A DNA stretch of 32,982 bases. Source: Desulfallas sp. Bu1-1 (GTDB lineage Bacteria; Bacillota; Desulfotomaculia; Desulfotomaculales; Desulfallaceae). The notes beneath the pieces were generated by a model. The model made no database searches. It worked only from the letters and a program-made list of their open reading frames with translations, and was not told the DNA's origin. The position numbers were made by a program, and so were the translations under genes. How positions within the stretch are numbered: the first letter of the stretch is position 1; each line of letters begins with the position of its first letter. The DNA lies in NCBI RefSeq assembly GCF_015594625.1, contig NZ_JADNRQ010000028.1:1-32982 (forward strand), given 5' to 3'. Positions 22,755-31,601 of this stretch are shown piece after piece.

Positions 22755-23522
22755 TTACTTGGGCTGCATTCTAATGGCGCCGTCCAGCCGGATGGTACTG
22801 CCGTTGAGCATCGGGTTTTCGATGATACTTTGTACCAAAAGCGCGTATTCCTCCGGGTATCCCAAACGGGGCGGAAAGGGAACCATAGCTCCCAAAGATT
22901 TCTTGACCGCAGCGGGAAGACTGTCAAACATGGGCGTATCTATTAGACCCGGGGCGATGGTCATCACCCGGATACCGTATGCCGCCAGTTCCCTGGCAAT
23001 TGGCAGGGTCATACTGACCACGCCGCCCTTGGAGGCGCTGTAAGCCACCTGCCCGATTTGCCCTTCAAAGGCAGCCACTGAAGCGGTGTTGATAATAACC
23101 CCCCGCTCGCCCTCCCGGTTGGGGTTGTTGGCGATCATTTTTTCCGCAGCCAATCGAATAACATTAAAGGTACCGGTTAAATTCACTTGAATCACTTTGG
23201 TAAAACTGGCCAGGTCATGGACTCCTTTTTTGCCGACCACTTTTTGAGCAATCCCTATGCCCGCGCAGTTGACGACCACATGGATACCGCCGTAGGTTTC
23301 AACGGCTTTGTCCACCGCCGCCCGTACACTTGCCTCATCCGTCACATCAGTTTTGACAAAAATTACGCTTTCCCCCAGTTCAGCCGCCAATTGTCGCCCT
23401 TTTTCCTCCACGAGATCCAGAATTACGGCCTGGCCATCCCGGTCAACTATTCTTCTAACCGTCGCTTCACCCAGACCGGACGCCCCTCCTGTTACCAGGG
23501 CAACGCAATTTTTCATCTCCAT
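22755..23522 (-). CDS. SDR-family 3-hydroxyacyl-CoA dehydrogenase (HSD10-like)
   Basis: 255-residue NAD-binding short-chain dehydrogenase. Cofactor loop [10 protein letters not shown] (11-20), acidic residue D36 after the second strand (VILDLVEE) favouring NAD, and catalytic S148, Y161 and K165 (NTASV, YSASK). The pattern around [20 protein letters not shown] and [15 protein letters not shown] resembles type 2 3-hydroxyacyl-CoA dehydrogenases (HSD17B10 group) that act in fatty-acid and isoleucine breakdown. No FadB/Hbd-type dehydrogenase is in the operon, so this enzyme probably supplies the 3-hydroxyacyl-CoA oxidation step. ATG at 23522 with an upstream GGGGGGA stretch. Confidence 0.9.
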   Translation of the reverse strand: MEMKNCVALVTGGASGLGEATVRRIVDRDGQAVILDLVEEKGRQLAAELGESVIFVKTDVTDEASVRAAVDKAVETYGGIHVVVNCAGIGIAQKVVGKKGVHDLASFTKVIQVNLTGTFNVIRLAAEKMIANNPNREGERGVIINTASVAAFEGQIGQVAYSASKGGVVSMTLPIARELAAYGIRVMTIAPGLIDTPMFDSLPAAVKKSLGAMVPFPPRLGYPEEYALLVQSIIENPMLNGSTIRLDGAIRMQPK

Positions 23523-23642
23523 ACCTATCTCCCCCCTGAAATTATTGTTTATTGTGGCTGTGATAAACCTTGCAAGGTGCTTCCGTTACTGGAGCGAACA
23601 ACTATGGGATGATTATTACATTGCTTACCCAACACCGGCTAC

Positions 23643-24794
23643 TTAATCAAGCCTTTCAATGATAGTGGCGTTGGCCATGCCGTGTCCCTCGCACATGGTT
23701 TGCAACCCGTATCTCCCGCCGGTTCTCTCCAGTTCATGCATCATGGTGATCATCAGACGGGCTCCACTACAGCCGAGGGGGTGGCCAAGGGCAATGGCAC
23801 CGCCGTTGGGGTTGAGCCTGGCGGGGTCTGCTCCCGTTTCCTCCAACCAGGCCAGGGGGACGGGTGCAAAAGCTTCATTCACCTCAAATACATCAATGTC
23901 ATTGATAGTCAGGCCGGCTTTTTTCAGCACCATCGCAGTGGCAGGAATCGGCCCGGTAAGCATTAAAGTGGGATCCGACCCGACTACACTGCGGGCAAGC
24001 ACCCTGAAACGAGGTTTCAGTCCCAATTCCCTGGCTTTATCCATGGACATCAACAGTATGGCTGCCGCCCCATCGCTGATCTGGCTTGAATTCCCCGCAG
24101 TAATTTTACCGTTTTCCTGAAAAGCCGGCTTTAGTTTGGCCAGTTTTTCCAGAGAGGTATCGCAGCGGGGGCCTTCGTCCGCTTGGAAAACTGTTTTGGT
24201 TCCATCCGGCAAGGTTACTTCTATGGGCATTATTTCCCCGTCAAAACGCCCTTCATCCCGGGCCTTGATTGCTTTTAAGTGGCTTTGCAGCGAATATTCA
24301 TCCAATTGTTCACGGCTAAAGCCCCATTTGTCTGCAATCCTTTCCGCGGACAGCCCCTGGGGTATGATCTCGTAGCGGGAGGTAAGCTCTTTACTGAACC
24401 AGGTGTCTTTCATACTGGACCCCATGGGCACCCTGGACATATTCTCAACACCTGCGGCCACAACAATATCCATATCGCCGCTGATGATGGCCTGGGCCGC
24501 AAAGTGTACCGCCTGCTGGCTGGAACCGCACTGGCGGTCTAAAGTTACAGCGGGTACATGCACGGGATACCCGGCAATCAGTGCCGCCACCCTGCCGATA
24601 CACATGGCCTGCTCGCCCACCTGGGAAACACAGCCCATGATTACGTCCTCCACCAGAGCGGGATCGATCCCGGCCCTCCTGATTAGTTCTCCGAGCACCA
24701 TCCCTGCCAAATCATCCGGCCGGATGCCGCTTAACATTCCACCACGTCTCCCGACAGGGGTTCTCACGGCTTCAATAATTACTGCTTCACGCAT
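23643..24794 (-). CDS. Thiolase (acetyl-CoA acyltransferase)
   Basis: 383 residues, thiolytic release of acetyl-CoA from 3-ketoacyl-CoA. The nucleophile is C89 in LDRQCGSSQQAV; the C-terminal motifs EAFAPVPL (the NEAF block) and GHPLGCSGARL supply the histidine and the second cysteine. The family start MREAVIIEAVRTPVG places the ATG at 24794, with GAGAGGGTGAG upstream; the open frame extends 27 codons further without a site. Third enzyme of the oxidation operon; a 144-bp gap separates it from the upstream ligase gene. Confidence 0.93.
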   Translation of the reverse strand: MREAVIIEAVRTPVGRRGGMLSGIRPDDLAGMVLGELIRRAGIDPALVEDVIMGCVSQVGEQAMCIGRVAALIAGYPVHVPAVTLDRQCGSSQQAVHFAAQAIISGDMDIVVAAGVENMSRVPMGSSMKDTWFSKELTSRYEIIPQGLSAERIADKWGFSREQLDEYSLQSHLKAIKARDEGRFDGEIMPIEVTLPDGTKTVFQADEGPRCDTSLEKLAKLKPAFQENGKITAGNSSQISDGAAAILLMSMDKARELGLKPRFRVLARSVVGSDPTLMLTGPIPATAMVLKKAGLTINDIDVFEVNEAFAPVPLAWLEETGADPARLNPNGGAIALGHPLGCSGARLMITMMHELERTGGRYGLQTMCEGHGMANATIIERLD

Positions 24795-24938
24795 AAAACT
24801 CACCCTCTCATATAAATTTGCTGCACAAACAGGCACCTGTGTCTGGTGATCCGGCAGTTTTTCCATTCGTTTCACAATTTTACCTTTGTGTGTCGACAGA
24901 TTGTTGTTCGCCCGCCGGTTGACTGACAGGAAAAGCTC

Positions 24939-26606
24939 TCACCTGACATTTTCGGCCCGTAATATGTTGTTGATCTTCTCCCTGAGGACCGACTTTAATA
25001 TTTTCCCCACCGGGTTGCGGGGAATCTGGTCGGTAATTTCAAGCCTTTCGGGCAGCTTGTAAACCGCTACGCCTTTTTCTTCCATAAAGGCGGTCAATTC
25101 CTTCAAGTTCACCGTTTCTCCGGGCCTGGGCACCACAAAAACGCAGGCCCGTTCCCCCATTACTTCGTCCGGCATGGCTACCGCCGCAACATCCAGCACC
25201 TTGGGATGCCCCAGGAGCACGTTCTCCACCTCTTGGGCGCTGATGTTGAAGCCACCCCGGATGATAATGTCCTTTTTCCGTTCAAAATAGCCGATAAAAT
25301 TTTCTTCCTTAATCATGAACAAATCCCCGGTATAGAAGAAGCCTTCATCGTCAAAGGCCTTTTGGGTAAGGTCTGGTCTTTTATAATAACCGGACATCAC
25401 ATTGGGGCCACGGTAGGCCAGTTCCCCTACCCCGCCAACTTCGGTGACCGGTTGTCCGCTATCGGGATCAATTATTTTTGTTTCCATCCCTTTAACCGAC
25501 CAGTTTAATCCCGGTTTACCCCAGTATGGAAACACTTCCGCCCTCTTTTCCACATCCGGGACATCCAGTGGGCCGGAAAGCAATGCGGTGCCCTCATTTT
25601 GGCCCCAGATATTCACCACCTCGATCCCCCAGCGACGCTTAAATTCGCGTACCGCCCAGCCGGAAAGGGGCGCGGAACCGGAAGTAATGGTTCGCACCGA
25701 GCTAAGATCAAAGTCATCAATGCGGGGATGTTTTAAGATCATGTTCATCATGGCCGGAGCAAAGATGCTGAAATTAACCTTTTCATCCACGAACTGCCTC
25801 AGGCAGATTTCCACATCCAGCGGGTGATGCAACACGAAAGTGCCCCCGAATGCAAGCCACGGAACGTACTGTACCCCCAGAGCGGTCATATTTACCAGCG
25901 GGGCCAGGCACAGTTGGGTATCCCCTTCTCTAAAACCGGAAGCCTTTCGGAGCAAGCCGGCTTGGAAAAACCAGTTGTTATGGCTTAACGGGCATCCCTT
26001 GGGCTCCGCCTCGGTGCCTGAAGTCCAGCAGACGGTAAAAATATCATTGGCGTCAATTTTTATTGCCTCCAGTTTGTCTTGGGCTATTTCCCCCTTTGTC
26101 ATCTCTCTCAACCGGGATAAATTGATCAAATGTTTTAAGTGGGGAAGACCCGGCTTCTGCTCCCCGGCCATTTGCAAATGTTTGAAACCCTTGAATTCAT
26201 CGATGGAAATGTAAGCCTTGGCCCCGGTCAAACCGGCAATATATGAAAATTCCCGGACCCGCCACTGCACCGGCAGAGGAGAAATGATCGCCCCCGCCCT
26301 GGTAATGGCGATGTAAAGCATGGCCAGTTCCCAGGTATTGGGTAGTTGAACCATAACCACATCGTCCTTTTGGATGCCCATCTCCACCAATGCCGAGGCC
26401 ACGGCACCGGCCGCCCGGTCCAGTTCCCGGTAACTGATTCGCTCCGGGGGCAATCCCACCAGCTGCTCCTTATTGGGAGGATCAACCAGGGCCACCCGAT
26501 CCGGGTTCTTTTGCACTTGTTCCTTAAAAGCATCCAGCAGCGTTTTGGTGCCCCAGTATCCTTTTCCCGTGTATTCACTAATTTTTTCCCGGGAGGTTAA
26601 TATCAT
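24939..26606 (-). CDS. Acyl-CoA synthetase (AMP-forming), medium-chain/cyclic-acid type
   Basis: 555 residues, ANL superfamily. Acid plus ATP plus CoA gives acyl-CoA, AMP and PPi. The nucleotide loop is CWTSGTEAEPKGCPLSH, in which the lysine is kept but the usual TSGTTGxPKG is altered. Later core motifs are VVNIWGQNEGTALLS, FYTGDLF and the hinge FERKKDIIIRGGFNIS; the C-terminal catalytic lysine is in NPVGKILKSVLRE. It resembles cyclohexanecarboxylate- or 2,3-dihydroxybenzoate-type ligases more than FadD. Start ATG with AGGAGG 8 nt upstream. Activates a substrate for the operon; identity unknown. Confidence 0.9.
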   Translation of the reverse strand: MILTSREKISEYTGKGYWGTKTLLDAFKEQVQKNPDRVALVDPPNKEQLVGLPPERISYRELDRAAGAVASALVEMGIQKDDVVMVQLPNTWELAMLYIAITRAGAIISPLPVQWRVREFSYIAGLTGAKAYISIDEFKGFKHLQMAGEQKPGLPHLKHLINLSRLREMTKGEIAQDKLEAIKIDANDIFTVCWTSGTEAEPKGCPLSHNNWFFQAGLLRKASGFREGDTQLCLAPLVNMTALGVQYVPWLAFGGTFVLHHPLDVEICLRQFVDEKVNFSIFAPAMMNMILKHPRIDDFDLSSVRTITSGSAPLSGWAVREFKRRWGIEVVNIWGQNEGTALLSGPLDVPDVEKRAEVFPYWGKPGLNWSVKGMETKIIDPDSGQPVTEVGGVGELAYRGPNVMSGYYKRPDLTQKAFDDEGFFYTGDLFMIKEENFIGYFERKKDIIIRGGFNISAQEVENVLLGHPKVLDVAAVAMPDEVMGERACVFVVPRPGETVNLKELTAFMEEKGVAVYKLPERLEITDQIPRNPVGKILKSVLREKINNILRAENVR

Positions 26607-26656
26607 CTTGATTCCCTCCTAAATATGGAAATCATGTTAGCAACCTATACCAGTCT

Positions 26657-28324
26657 TTAATCATTCAGCTTACTAACAAAGTAGTCTTTATATCTTTCCC
26701 GTAATACTTTTTTATTGAATTTGCCAACGCTGGTCTTTGGAACCTCGTCGATGAAAACCACGTCATCGGGCAGTTGCCATTTGGCAAACTTGGAAGATAT
26801 AAAATCAATTATTTCTTCCTTGGCAACCTTATCCTTAAATTCTTCTTTTAAAACTACAAAGGCCAGGGGTCTTTCCTCCCACTTGGGGTGATAAATTCCC
26901 GTAACGGTAGCCTCCAGCACCATGGGATGGGCCATGATAGCATTCTCCAGATCAACGGAGGAAATCCATTCTCCACCGCTCTTGATCAGGTCCTTGACCC
27001 GGTCGGTGATTTTCAGATAACCGTTGGGGTCGATCGTCCCGGCGTCCCCGCTCTTCCAGTAACCGTCCCGGAAAGCTTCCGGTGTCCGCGAATCATTGTA
27101 GTAACTGCCGGTAATCCACGGTCCGCGAATTAAAATTTCCCCGGAAGATTTGCCGTCCCGGGGCAGTTCCTTGCCTTCGGGATCGACAATTTTGACGTCC
27201 AGGCCTGTAACCGGTATACCTTGCTTGCGCTTCAGTTCCCATTTTTCATCATCCGACAACCCGGTTTCCAAATCCGGTTTGACCAGGTTGAAAGTGACTA
27301 AAGGAGTGGTTTCGGTAGCTCCATAGGCGTGAATTATATCGGCACCGGTCAGCTCTTTCCAGCCTTTTGCCATGACCAGGGGCGGTTCCGTAGCACCGGA
27401 TACCAGCCGGGCACCCCTGAAATCGGGTTTTTCCTTTAATGTATTGATATAGTTTAACATGGGCATAAAAATGGCCGGCGCCCCGCAACCTATTGTTACC
27501 TGTTCACTTGCCATTAGGTCGACCAGCGACCCCAAATCCTCCACCATATAACGCCCCGGCAGAACAATCTTGGCACCCATGAAGGTGGCCGAGAAGAAAA
27601 ATCCCCAACCCTGGGCGTGGAACATGGGCACAAGCTGGATATAACAATCTTTCCAGGATAAACCCAGATAGCAAATAGCCTCCATTGTGTGCAGGTAAAT
27701 GCACCGGTGGGAATAATAGACCCCCTTCGGTTTTCCGGTGGTCCCCGTGGTATAACAGGCGCTGTAAGCGGAGGTTTCGTCAATCACCGGCCATTTATAC
27801 TCCGGTTCCGCCTCTTTTAATAACTCCTCGTAACTATAGACCGGGCTCAATTTGGTTTGTACTTCGGCCAAGTTTTTATCAGTCATGATGACATAACCCC
27901 GCACTGTTTTAAGGCTCGGGGCAATGGCCTCGGCAACCGGAATAAGGGATTCATCCACAAAAATCATTTTGGTCTCGCTGTGGTTGACTACATAACTCAA
28001 CTCTTCGGGTGCTATGCGCAGGTTCATTTGCAGCAATACAGCCCCAATCCCCGGAATTCCAAAATAAAGCTCGTAAAAACGGTGTGTATTCCAATCCAGC
28101 ACCCCTACCCTGTCCCCGGGGTTGATCCCGAGCTTGCCCAAAACGTTGGCCAGCCTTTTAATCCTTGCGTAAGCCTCCCCGTAATTGTAACGGGAGATAC
28201 CCTGCGGGGTGCGGTAAACTATTTCCCGTTCGGGAAAATTTCTGGCCGCATGCCTGATAATGGTGGTGGTATTGAGCTGGTAATCGTTCATGGAGGTGGA
28301 GGGACAGCCCTTAACGATATTCAT
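26657..28324 (-). CDS. Long/medium-chain fatty acyl-CoA synthetase (AMP-forming)
   Basis: 555 residues, ANL superfamily, second ligase of the operon. Nucleotide loop [18 protein letters not shown], then [35 protein letters not shown] and the catalytic lysine in [14 protein letters not shown]. The order and the hinge are those of the DMSP/medium- and long-chain acyl-CoA ligase group. ATG at 28324 is chosen because GGGAGGT lies upstream; the frame is open 11 codons further. Two different ligases in one operon suggest a broad or two-substrate range, e.g. straight-chain and branched or cyclic acids. Confidence 0.9.
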   Translation of the reverse strand: MNIVKGCPSTSMNDYQLNTTTIIRHAARNFPEREIVYRTPQGISRYNYGEAYARIKRLANVLGKLGINPGDRVGVLDWNTHRFYELYFGIPGIGAVLLQMNLRIAPEELSYVVNHSETKMIFVDESLIPVAEAIAPSLKTVRGYVIMTDKNLAEVQTKLSPVYSYEELLKEAEPEYKWPVIDETSAYSACYTTGTTGKPKGVYYSHRCIYLHTMEAICYLGLSWKDCYIQLVPMFHAQGWGFFFSATFMGAKIVLPGRYMVEDLGSLVDLMASEQVTIGCGAPAIFMPMLNYINTLKEKPDFRGARLVSGATEPPLVMAKGWKELTGADIIHAYGATETTPLVTFNLVKPDLETGLSDDEKWELKRKQGIPVTGLDVKIVDPEGKELPRDGKSSGEILIRGPWITGSYYNDSRTPEAFRDGYWKSGDAGTIDPNGYLKITDRVKDLIKSGGEWISSVDLENAIMAHPMVLEATVTGIYHPKWEERPLAFVVLKEEFKDKVAKEEIIDFISSKFAKWQLPDDVVFIDEVPKTSVGKFNKKVLRERYKDYFVSKLND

Positions 28325-28442
28325 TAAAATCGACCTCCCGTTAAAAAAGTTTTCCAAGTTTGAATAGAGTTAATATTTAGAAATCAGGTTCCGTTATATT
28401 TTTATGCACCGCTCAACAACCCGCAACTAAGACCCACCTTGA

Positions 28443-29231
28443 TCACCTGTGTTTAAACTCGGCCTTTCTTTTTTCAATGAAAGCATTAACCCCCTCCTTC
28501 ACATCCTCGGTTAAAAAGACCCTGTCAAAAAGGTCGGCCTCAATTTTTAATCCCTCTTCCAAACTTACTTGAACTCCCCTGTCCACGGCCTGCTTGATCA
28601 GGTTTAACGCGACACCCGGCCGGGTGGCCAGTTTCCCGGCCAGTTTCATTGTTTCCTCAACCAGTTGCCCTGCCGGGACAACCCTGTTGACCAGGCCGAT
28701 TTGCAGTGCTTCCCCGGCGGAAATAGGGTCACCAAGGTACATCAATTCCTTGGCCCGCGCTTCCCCGATCAACCTGGGCAGGCGTTGAGTGCCCCCTCCT
28801 CCGGGAAACAGCCCCAGCTTGATTTCCGGCAGGCCGAACTGTGCTGTATCCGCCGCCACGCGAAGATCGCAGGCCAGGGCCAGTTCGCAGCCGCCCCCCA
28901 GGGCCAGCCCGTTTACGGCGGCAATGGTGGGCCGGGGAAAATTATCCAAAGCATTGAACATTTTATGTCCCGCCAAAGCAAATTGCCCGGCCAGACCGGC
29001 CTGCCCCTTGAACAAACCGGGAAACTCCTTGATATCCGCCCCGGCCACAAAGGCCCTGTCACCTGCCCCGGTCACTATCAACACCCGCACTCCGTCGTCC
29101 CCGGCCAGCTCTTCCAGGTTTTGCAACAACTCCGCCATAACCCGGCTGTTTAAGGCATTTACCGGCGGGTTATTGATGGTCAGCACCGCCACTTGATCCT
29201 CTTTCCGCAATTCCACCATGGCCATAGACAT
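28443..29231 (-). CDS. Enoyl-CoA hydratase (crotonase family)
   Basis: 262 residues; adds water to trans-2-enoyl-CoA. The oxyanion-hole segments AFVAGADIKEF and NGLALGGGCELALACD are present, with both catalytic glutamates of true hydratases, E116 (GGCELA) and E136 (GLPEIKLGLFPGGGGTQRL). ATG at 29231 with GGGGGG upstream; two further in-frame ATGs follow within six codons. It is the promoter-proximal gene of the six-gene beta-oxidation unit and is preceded by the -24/-12 element at 29294-29309. Confidence 0.93.
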   Translation of the reverse strand: MSMAMVELRKEDQVAVLTINNPPVNALNSRVMAELLQNLEELAGDDGVRVLIVTGAGDRAFVAGADIKEFPGLFKGQAGLAGQFALAGHKMFNALDNFPRPTIAAVNGLALGGGCELALACDLRVAADTAQFGLPEIKLGLFPGGGGTQRLPRLIGEARAKELMYLGDPISAGEALQIGLVNRVVPAGQLVEETMKLAGKLATRPGVALNLIKQAVDRGVQVSLEEGLKIEADLFDRVFLTEDVKEGVNAFIEKRKAEFKHR

Positions 29232-29279
29232 ACCCCCCGTTTCTTTGTCAGTAAACTCATAAGCGGTGTCAATACAAGC

Positions 29280-29298
29280 TTGCTAAATTATTTAGCAA
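29280..29298. promoter_or_regulatory. Perfect inverted repeat over the expected transcription start of the crt operon
   Basis: TTGCTAAAT-T-ATTTAGCAA, a 9-1-9 perfect inverted repeat. It overlaps the -12 GC of the sigma-54 promoter and covers the position about 12 nt downstream where transcription should begin, so it could be a repressor operator. Binding protein unknown. Confidence 0.5.
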
Positions 29299-29309
29299 AG
29301 AGCCTGCCA
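29294..29309 (-). promoter_or_regulatory. Sigma-54 (-24/-12) promoter of the beta-oxidation operon
   Basis: Minus strand TGGCAGGCTCTTTGCT (29309 down to 29294). It matches the consensus TGGCAYR-N4-TTGCW at nearly every position, with invariant GG and GC at the correct 10-nt spacing. Predicted start near 29283, about 52 nt before the crt ATG. The only sigma-54 activator in the window is encoded just past the end of this operon. Confidence 0.85.
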
Positions 29310-29411
29310 GAATGGTGGTTGGTGGGCGGTATCGGTGGGCGATGGTTGGCGTCATGGGTATCATCTGGACAAAACAGGTCTTACCGTTACCGGTTGAATA
29401 CTCTGTACACT

Positions 29412-29429
29412 TTGTCCAGTACTTGACAA
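29412..29429. promoter_or_regulatory. Candidate upstream activating sequence for the sigma-54 activator
   Basis: TTGTCCAGTACTTGACAA, an 18-bp inverted repeat with one mismatched pair. Its centre lies about 137 bp upstream of the predicted start at 29283, the usual distance for enhancer sites of sigma-54 activators. A nearby CTGTACA (29403) also occurs twice, in opposite orientation, upstream of the activator gene (21446-21452 and 21483-21489). Assignment is by position. Confidence 0.45.
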
Positions 29430-29651
29430 CAACACAGTACAATCTCTAAACTAAGCGGCCCTGGTGGAATACCTGCAGAAGTACGGGTTTAAGCGGGAGA
29501 TTTAGGCGCTTTTGAAGAATCAGTGAAGTGTAATTTTGTTTTTTTTGGAAATGAGTTAATGTGTTACAATAAATGGTTACATGGTATAATATGCGTATAC
29601 GACTAAATTAAGATCATCATTCTTTTTCTTAAGCGAAGGGAGTGAGTCTGA
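29430..29651. other. Intergenic stretch with a short coding relic
   Basis: On the plus strand 29454-29505 reads ALVEYLQKYGFKREI and stops, without a start signal; it looks like the tail of a deleted gene. From 29530 on the sequence is AT-rich and carries the promoter of the antitoxin gene, with possible boxes TTGTTTT and TATAAT near 29537-29590. Confidence 0.3.
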
Positions 29652-29900
29652 TTGAACTTTGTTAGAAAAGTTGCAAATAGTAACATATTAGCTAGCGTTA
29701 TAGATATACCTGAAAGCCTTAGGAATAAAAAAGTTGAGATACTAATTTTTCCCTATGAAAATGAGCATGTGGAAGCTAACATGGATCAGAAACCAAAAAG
29801 AGCCAGAGGTTTATTAGAGAAGTACAAAAACAAGGATCTGCAGGCTTTAGAAAATGATGCCTGGGCAAAGGCAGCGGTGGATAAATATGAAAATAGTTGA
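29652..29900 (+). CDS. Antitoxin partner of the PIN toxin, 82 residues
   Basis: Small protein with an N-terminal beta-strand region (FVRKVANSNILASVIDIPES) resembling AbrB-like or similar short antitoxin N termini, and a C-terminal charged helix (RARGLLEKYKNKDLQALEND) that probably covers the toxin. Family not firmly recognised. TTG start with GAAGGGAG upstream. Its stop overlaps the PIN gene start by 14 bp, which is the main argument for an antitoxin role. AT-rich codon use, unlike the beta-oxidation operon next to it, suggests acquisition. Confidence 0.7.
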   Translation: MNFVRKVANSNILASVIDIPESLRNKKVEILIFPYENEHVEANMDQKPKRARGLLEKYKNKDLQALENDAWAKAAVDKYENS

Positions 29901-30255
29901 TACCAATATTGTTTTAAGGTATTTATTAAACGATTCGGATGATTTGTCAGAGAAAGCTGCCGAAATACTTGAGAATAGTATAGTTTTTCTTCCAAACGAA
30001 GTTATAGCAGAGATTGTCTATGTGTTGGAGAAAGTTTACAAAGTGAAGAAAAATAATATAAGCAGTGCATTATCAGAGCTTTTTGGATACGGAAATTTAG
30101 AAGTTAACGACTTTGGAGTGATTAATGAGGCGTTAAGGGTTTACGCAGAGAGGAACCTGGATTTTGTAGATGCATTATTATATGCCTATCACAAGTTAGG
30201 GAAACATGAGGTCTATACTTTTGACAAAAAGCTGAATAACTTGTTAAGCTCATGA
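29887..30255 (+). CDS. PIN-domain toxin (VapC-like ribonuclease)
   Basis: 122 residues. The acidic active site of PIN nucleases is visible: D5 in KIVDTNIVLRYLL, the glutamate in FLPNEVIAEIVYVLE, and the aspartate in ERNLDFVDALLYAYH, plus YTFDKKL near the end. VapC-type toxins cut specific RNAs (tRNA or rRNA) when released. ATG at 29887 lies inside the antitoxin end, so the pair is co-translated. AT-rich like its partner. Complete, with no sign of inactivation. Confidence 0.85.
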   Translation: MKIVDTNIVLRYLLNDSDDLSEKAAEILENSIVFLPNEVIAEIVYVLEKVYKVKKNNISSALSELFGYGNLEVNDFGVINEALRVYAERNLDFVDALLYAYHKLGKHEVYTFDKKLNNLLSS

Positions 30256-30370
30256 CTTGCACAAACAGGGGTACAAAAATAATTATATTTATAGAAGAGG
30301 GAGTGTAAATATTTTCGTGTAAATGGTTTTGATCCTTTTAGATAAAACCGGGGTTAATTAGAAACAACCA

Positions 30371-30492
30371 GGCAGCCCTTTACATGGAGGAAGGCCTGTG
30401 TTAGCCTATTGGGGCGGGAGGCCAACGCACAGCGTGGACTCCCCGCGGCCTCCCGGAAACACAGGCCTAGAGGCTCCATGTCAAGGGCTGCC
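30371..30492. repeat. Large imperfect hairpin/inverted repeat, 122 nt
   Basis: Four blocks on the left pair with four on the right: GGCAGCCCTT/AAGGGCTGCC (30371, 30483), ACATGGAG/CTCCATGT (30382, 30474), AGGCCTGTGTT/AACACAGGCCT (30392, 30458), CGGGAGGCC/GGCCTCCCG (30415, 30447), about 38 base pairs in all, with a 23-nt apical loop. GC-rich in an AT-rich surrounding. No ORF. It may be a structured RNA or a palindromic mobile repeat. Confidence 0.8.
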
Positions 30493-30514
30493 GCCGGTTA
30501 ATCGCCAGGCTAAC

Positions 30515-30775
30515 TTATATGGCCAACTCAGTTTCCAATCTATCCCCAAAATATATGGCAAACTGTGAGATGCAGTTCTTCCAGTCTTTGACCGGCATGG
30601 TCCACTTTTTGGCTGCTTCAACAGTGGCCAGGTAAATAATCTTTTTCAGGGCATCATCAGTCGGGTATGCCGTTTTGGTTTTGGTTACCTTTCGCAGTTG
30701 TCGGTGATATCCCTCGATATATTGGTTGTATAAATCATTCTACGGATTTCATAGGGGTATTTAAAATAAGCTGTT
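30515..30775 (-). pseudogene. IS256-family (mutator-type) transposase, C-terminal fragment with frameshift
   Basis: Minus strand: AYFKYPYEIRRMIYTTN, then after a frame change GYHRQLRKVTKTKTAYPTDD, LKKIIYLATVEAAKKWTMPV and FAIYFGDRLETELAI ending in TAA. This is the conserved C terminus of IS256-family DDE transposases (YTTNxIEGxxRxLRKVTKTK). The shift lies inside the TTN-IEGYHRQ block. Everything N-terminal of FKYP is missing, cut a few bases before the inverted repeat at 30782. Confidence 0.85.
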
Positions 30776-30781
30776 AATTTA

Positions 30782-30843
30782 ATAAATGGTCAACTCCTTT
30801 AATGGTAGTATTAACCATTTACACGTAATTTAATATATTCTCT
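30782..30843 (-). repeat. Left copy of a 62-bp inverted repeat
   Basis: Exact reverse complement of 32783-32844 over 62 bp. The unit itself has imperfect inverted ends (TAAATGGTCAAC and GTAAATGGTTAAT) and contains AAAGGAG followed by ACCATTTAT, a ribosome-binding-site-like stretch. A partial match, CGTGTAAATGGTT, also occurs at 30316-30328. It abuts the truncated IS256 transposase, so it may be the start of that IS. Confidence 0.85.
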
Positions 30844-30894
30844 TTGGAATCTCTTTGGAGCTAGGGGCGAGGAACCCCCGCCCCCTTGTTTAAA

Positions 30895-31032
30895 CTAATA
30901 TACAATCCCTCGATCCTTAACAAGTTTGGCCATTTGCCAGTTATCAACCCAGTGAGGCCCGAAGCATCCCGACCGAAAATTATTGGGGTCAACGTAATGA
31001 ACTCTCTTTCTTTCAAGCCACATTTTGTCCAT
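30895..31032 (-). CDS. Small hypothetical ORF, 45 residues
   Basis: From ATG 31032 it reads MDKMWLERKRVHYVDPNNFR, then GPHWVDNWQMAKLVKDRGIV, and stops at TAG 30895. The tryptophan- and charge-rich composition looks protein-like, but the ribosome binding site is weak (AGGAA) and I recognise no family. It could be the tail of a larger lost gene. Lies between the left 62-bp repeat and a transposase relic. Confidence 0.3.
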   Translation of the reverse strand: MDKMWLERKRVHYVDPNNFRSGCFGPHWVDNWQMAKLVKDRGIVY

Positions 31033-31042
31033 GACCGGTTCC

Positions 31043-31416
31043 TGCGGGGAAACTGAATTTTTTTTTGGCTATAAGCTTCATTTATCGGCTATTAATACTA
31101 AATACGGGCCTATACCCGCAGCCGCCAGGTTGGCTCCGGCCAATTATGCTGACCTGGAACTCGCCCGGGATTTGATAAATGAAGCTTATGACATGCATAA
31201 TAGGGTGTTGGGTGTTGCTCCTCGCTATTATCTCATGGACGCCGGTTATGACGCCGAGTATGTATACTTACAGCCTTAAAGCTGCGCGGCCAGGCGATCA
31301 TTAAACTTAATCACCGTGGTAAAAGGGTGCTTACAAAGAACACACCAGTGACGATACCCCTCTGTGCCCGGGTAATAACCCGATGGTTTATTGCAGCACC
31401 GAGAAGAAAAACCTGA
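31043..31416 (+). pseudogene. DDE transposase fragment (IS4/IS5/IS1182-like), frameshifted
   Basis: Plus strand: ETEFFFGYKLHLSAINTKYG, then AARLAPANYADLELARDLI and PRYYLMDAGYDAEY, the central catalytic part of IS4/IS5-superfamily DDE transposases (the aspartate in MDAGYD). A stop at 31277-31279 is followed in another frame by LRGQAIIKLNHRGKRVL and ends at TGA 31414. Both ends of the gene and the terminal repeats are missing. Dead remnant. Confidence 0.7.
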
Positions 31417-31601
31417 TGTTTATCAAAATAACGGAGTATCAGGTAAAACTAAGTATGCTATAATAACTTATGGGTAAAAAAACCTGAAAGGTTGAAATTT
31501 TCAATTGCGATTACTTGCAGATTTTAACAGTTATAGATGTTTCTTATTCCTAAATTTTTCAAAAATGATTATCACACATTAATTTAGGGGGAATAGATAA
31601 A
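31417..31601. other. AT-rich gap before the PLDc_N-like gene
   Basis: Holds a possible promoter for the next gene and GTAAAAAAACCTGAAAGGTT, a weak hairpin near 31473-31492. No ORF or known RNA recognised. Confidence 0.25.

Noticed and set aside
22744-29196. Numerous plus-strand frames over the beta-oxidation operon
   Set aside because: They mirror strongly coding minus-strand genes and lack start signals; GC-rich codons leave antisense frames open by chance.
30371-30492. Interpreting the large hairpin as an integron attC site or CRISPR repeat
   Set aside because: No attC core motifs (GTTRRRY) at the stem ends and no direct repeat array; there is only one copy in the window.
30316-30843. Calling a complete IS256-type element between CGTGTAAATGGTT repeats
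   Set aside because: The ends share 13 bp, but no target-site duplication is visible and the transposase N-terminal half is missing, so only a remnant can be claimed.
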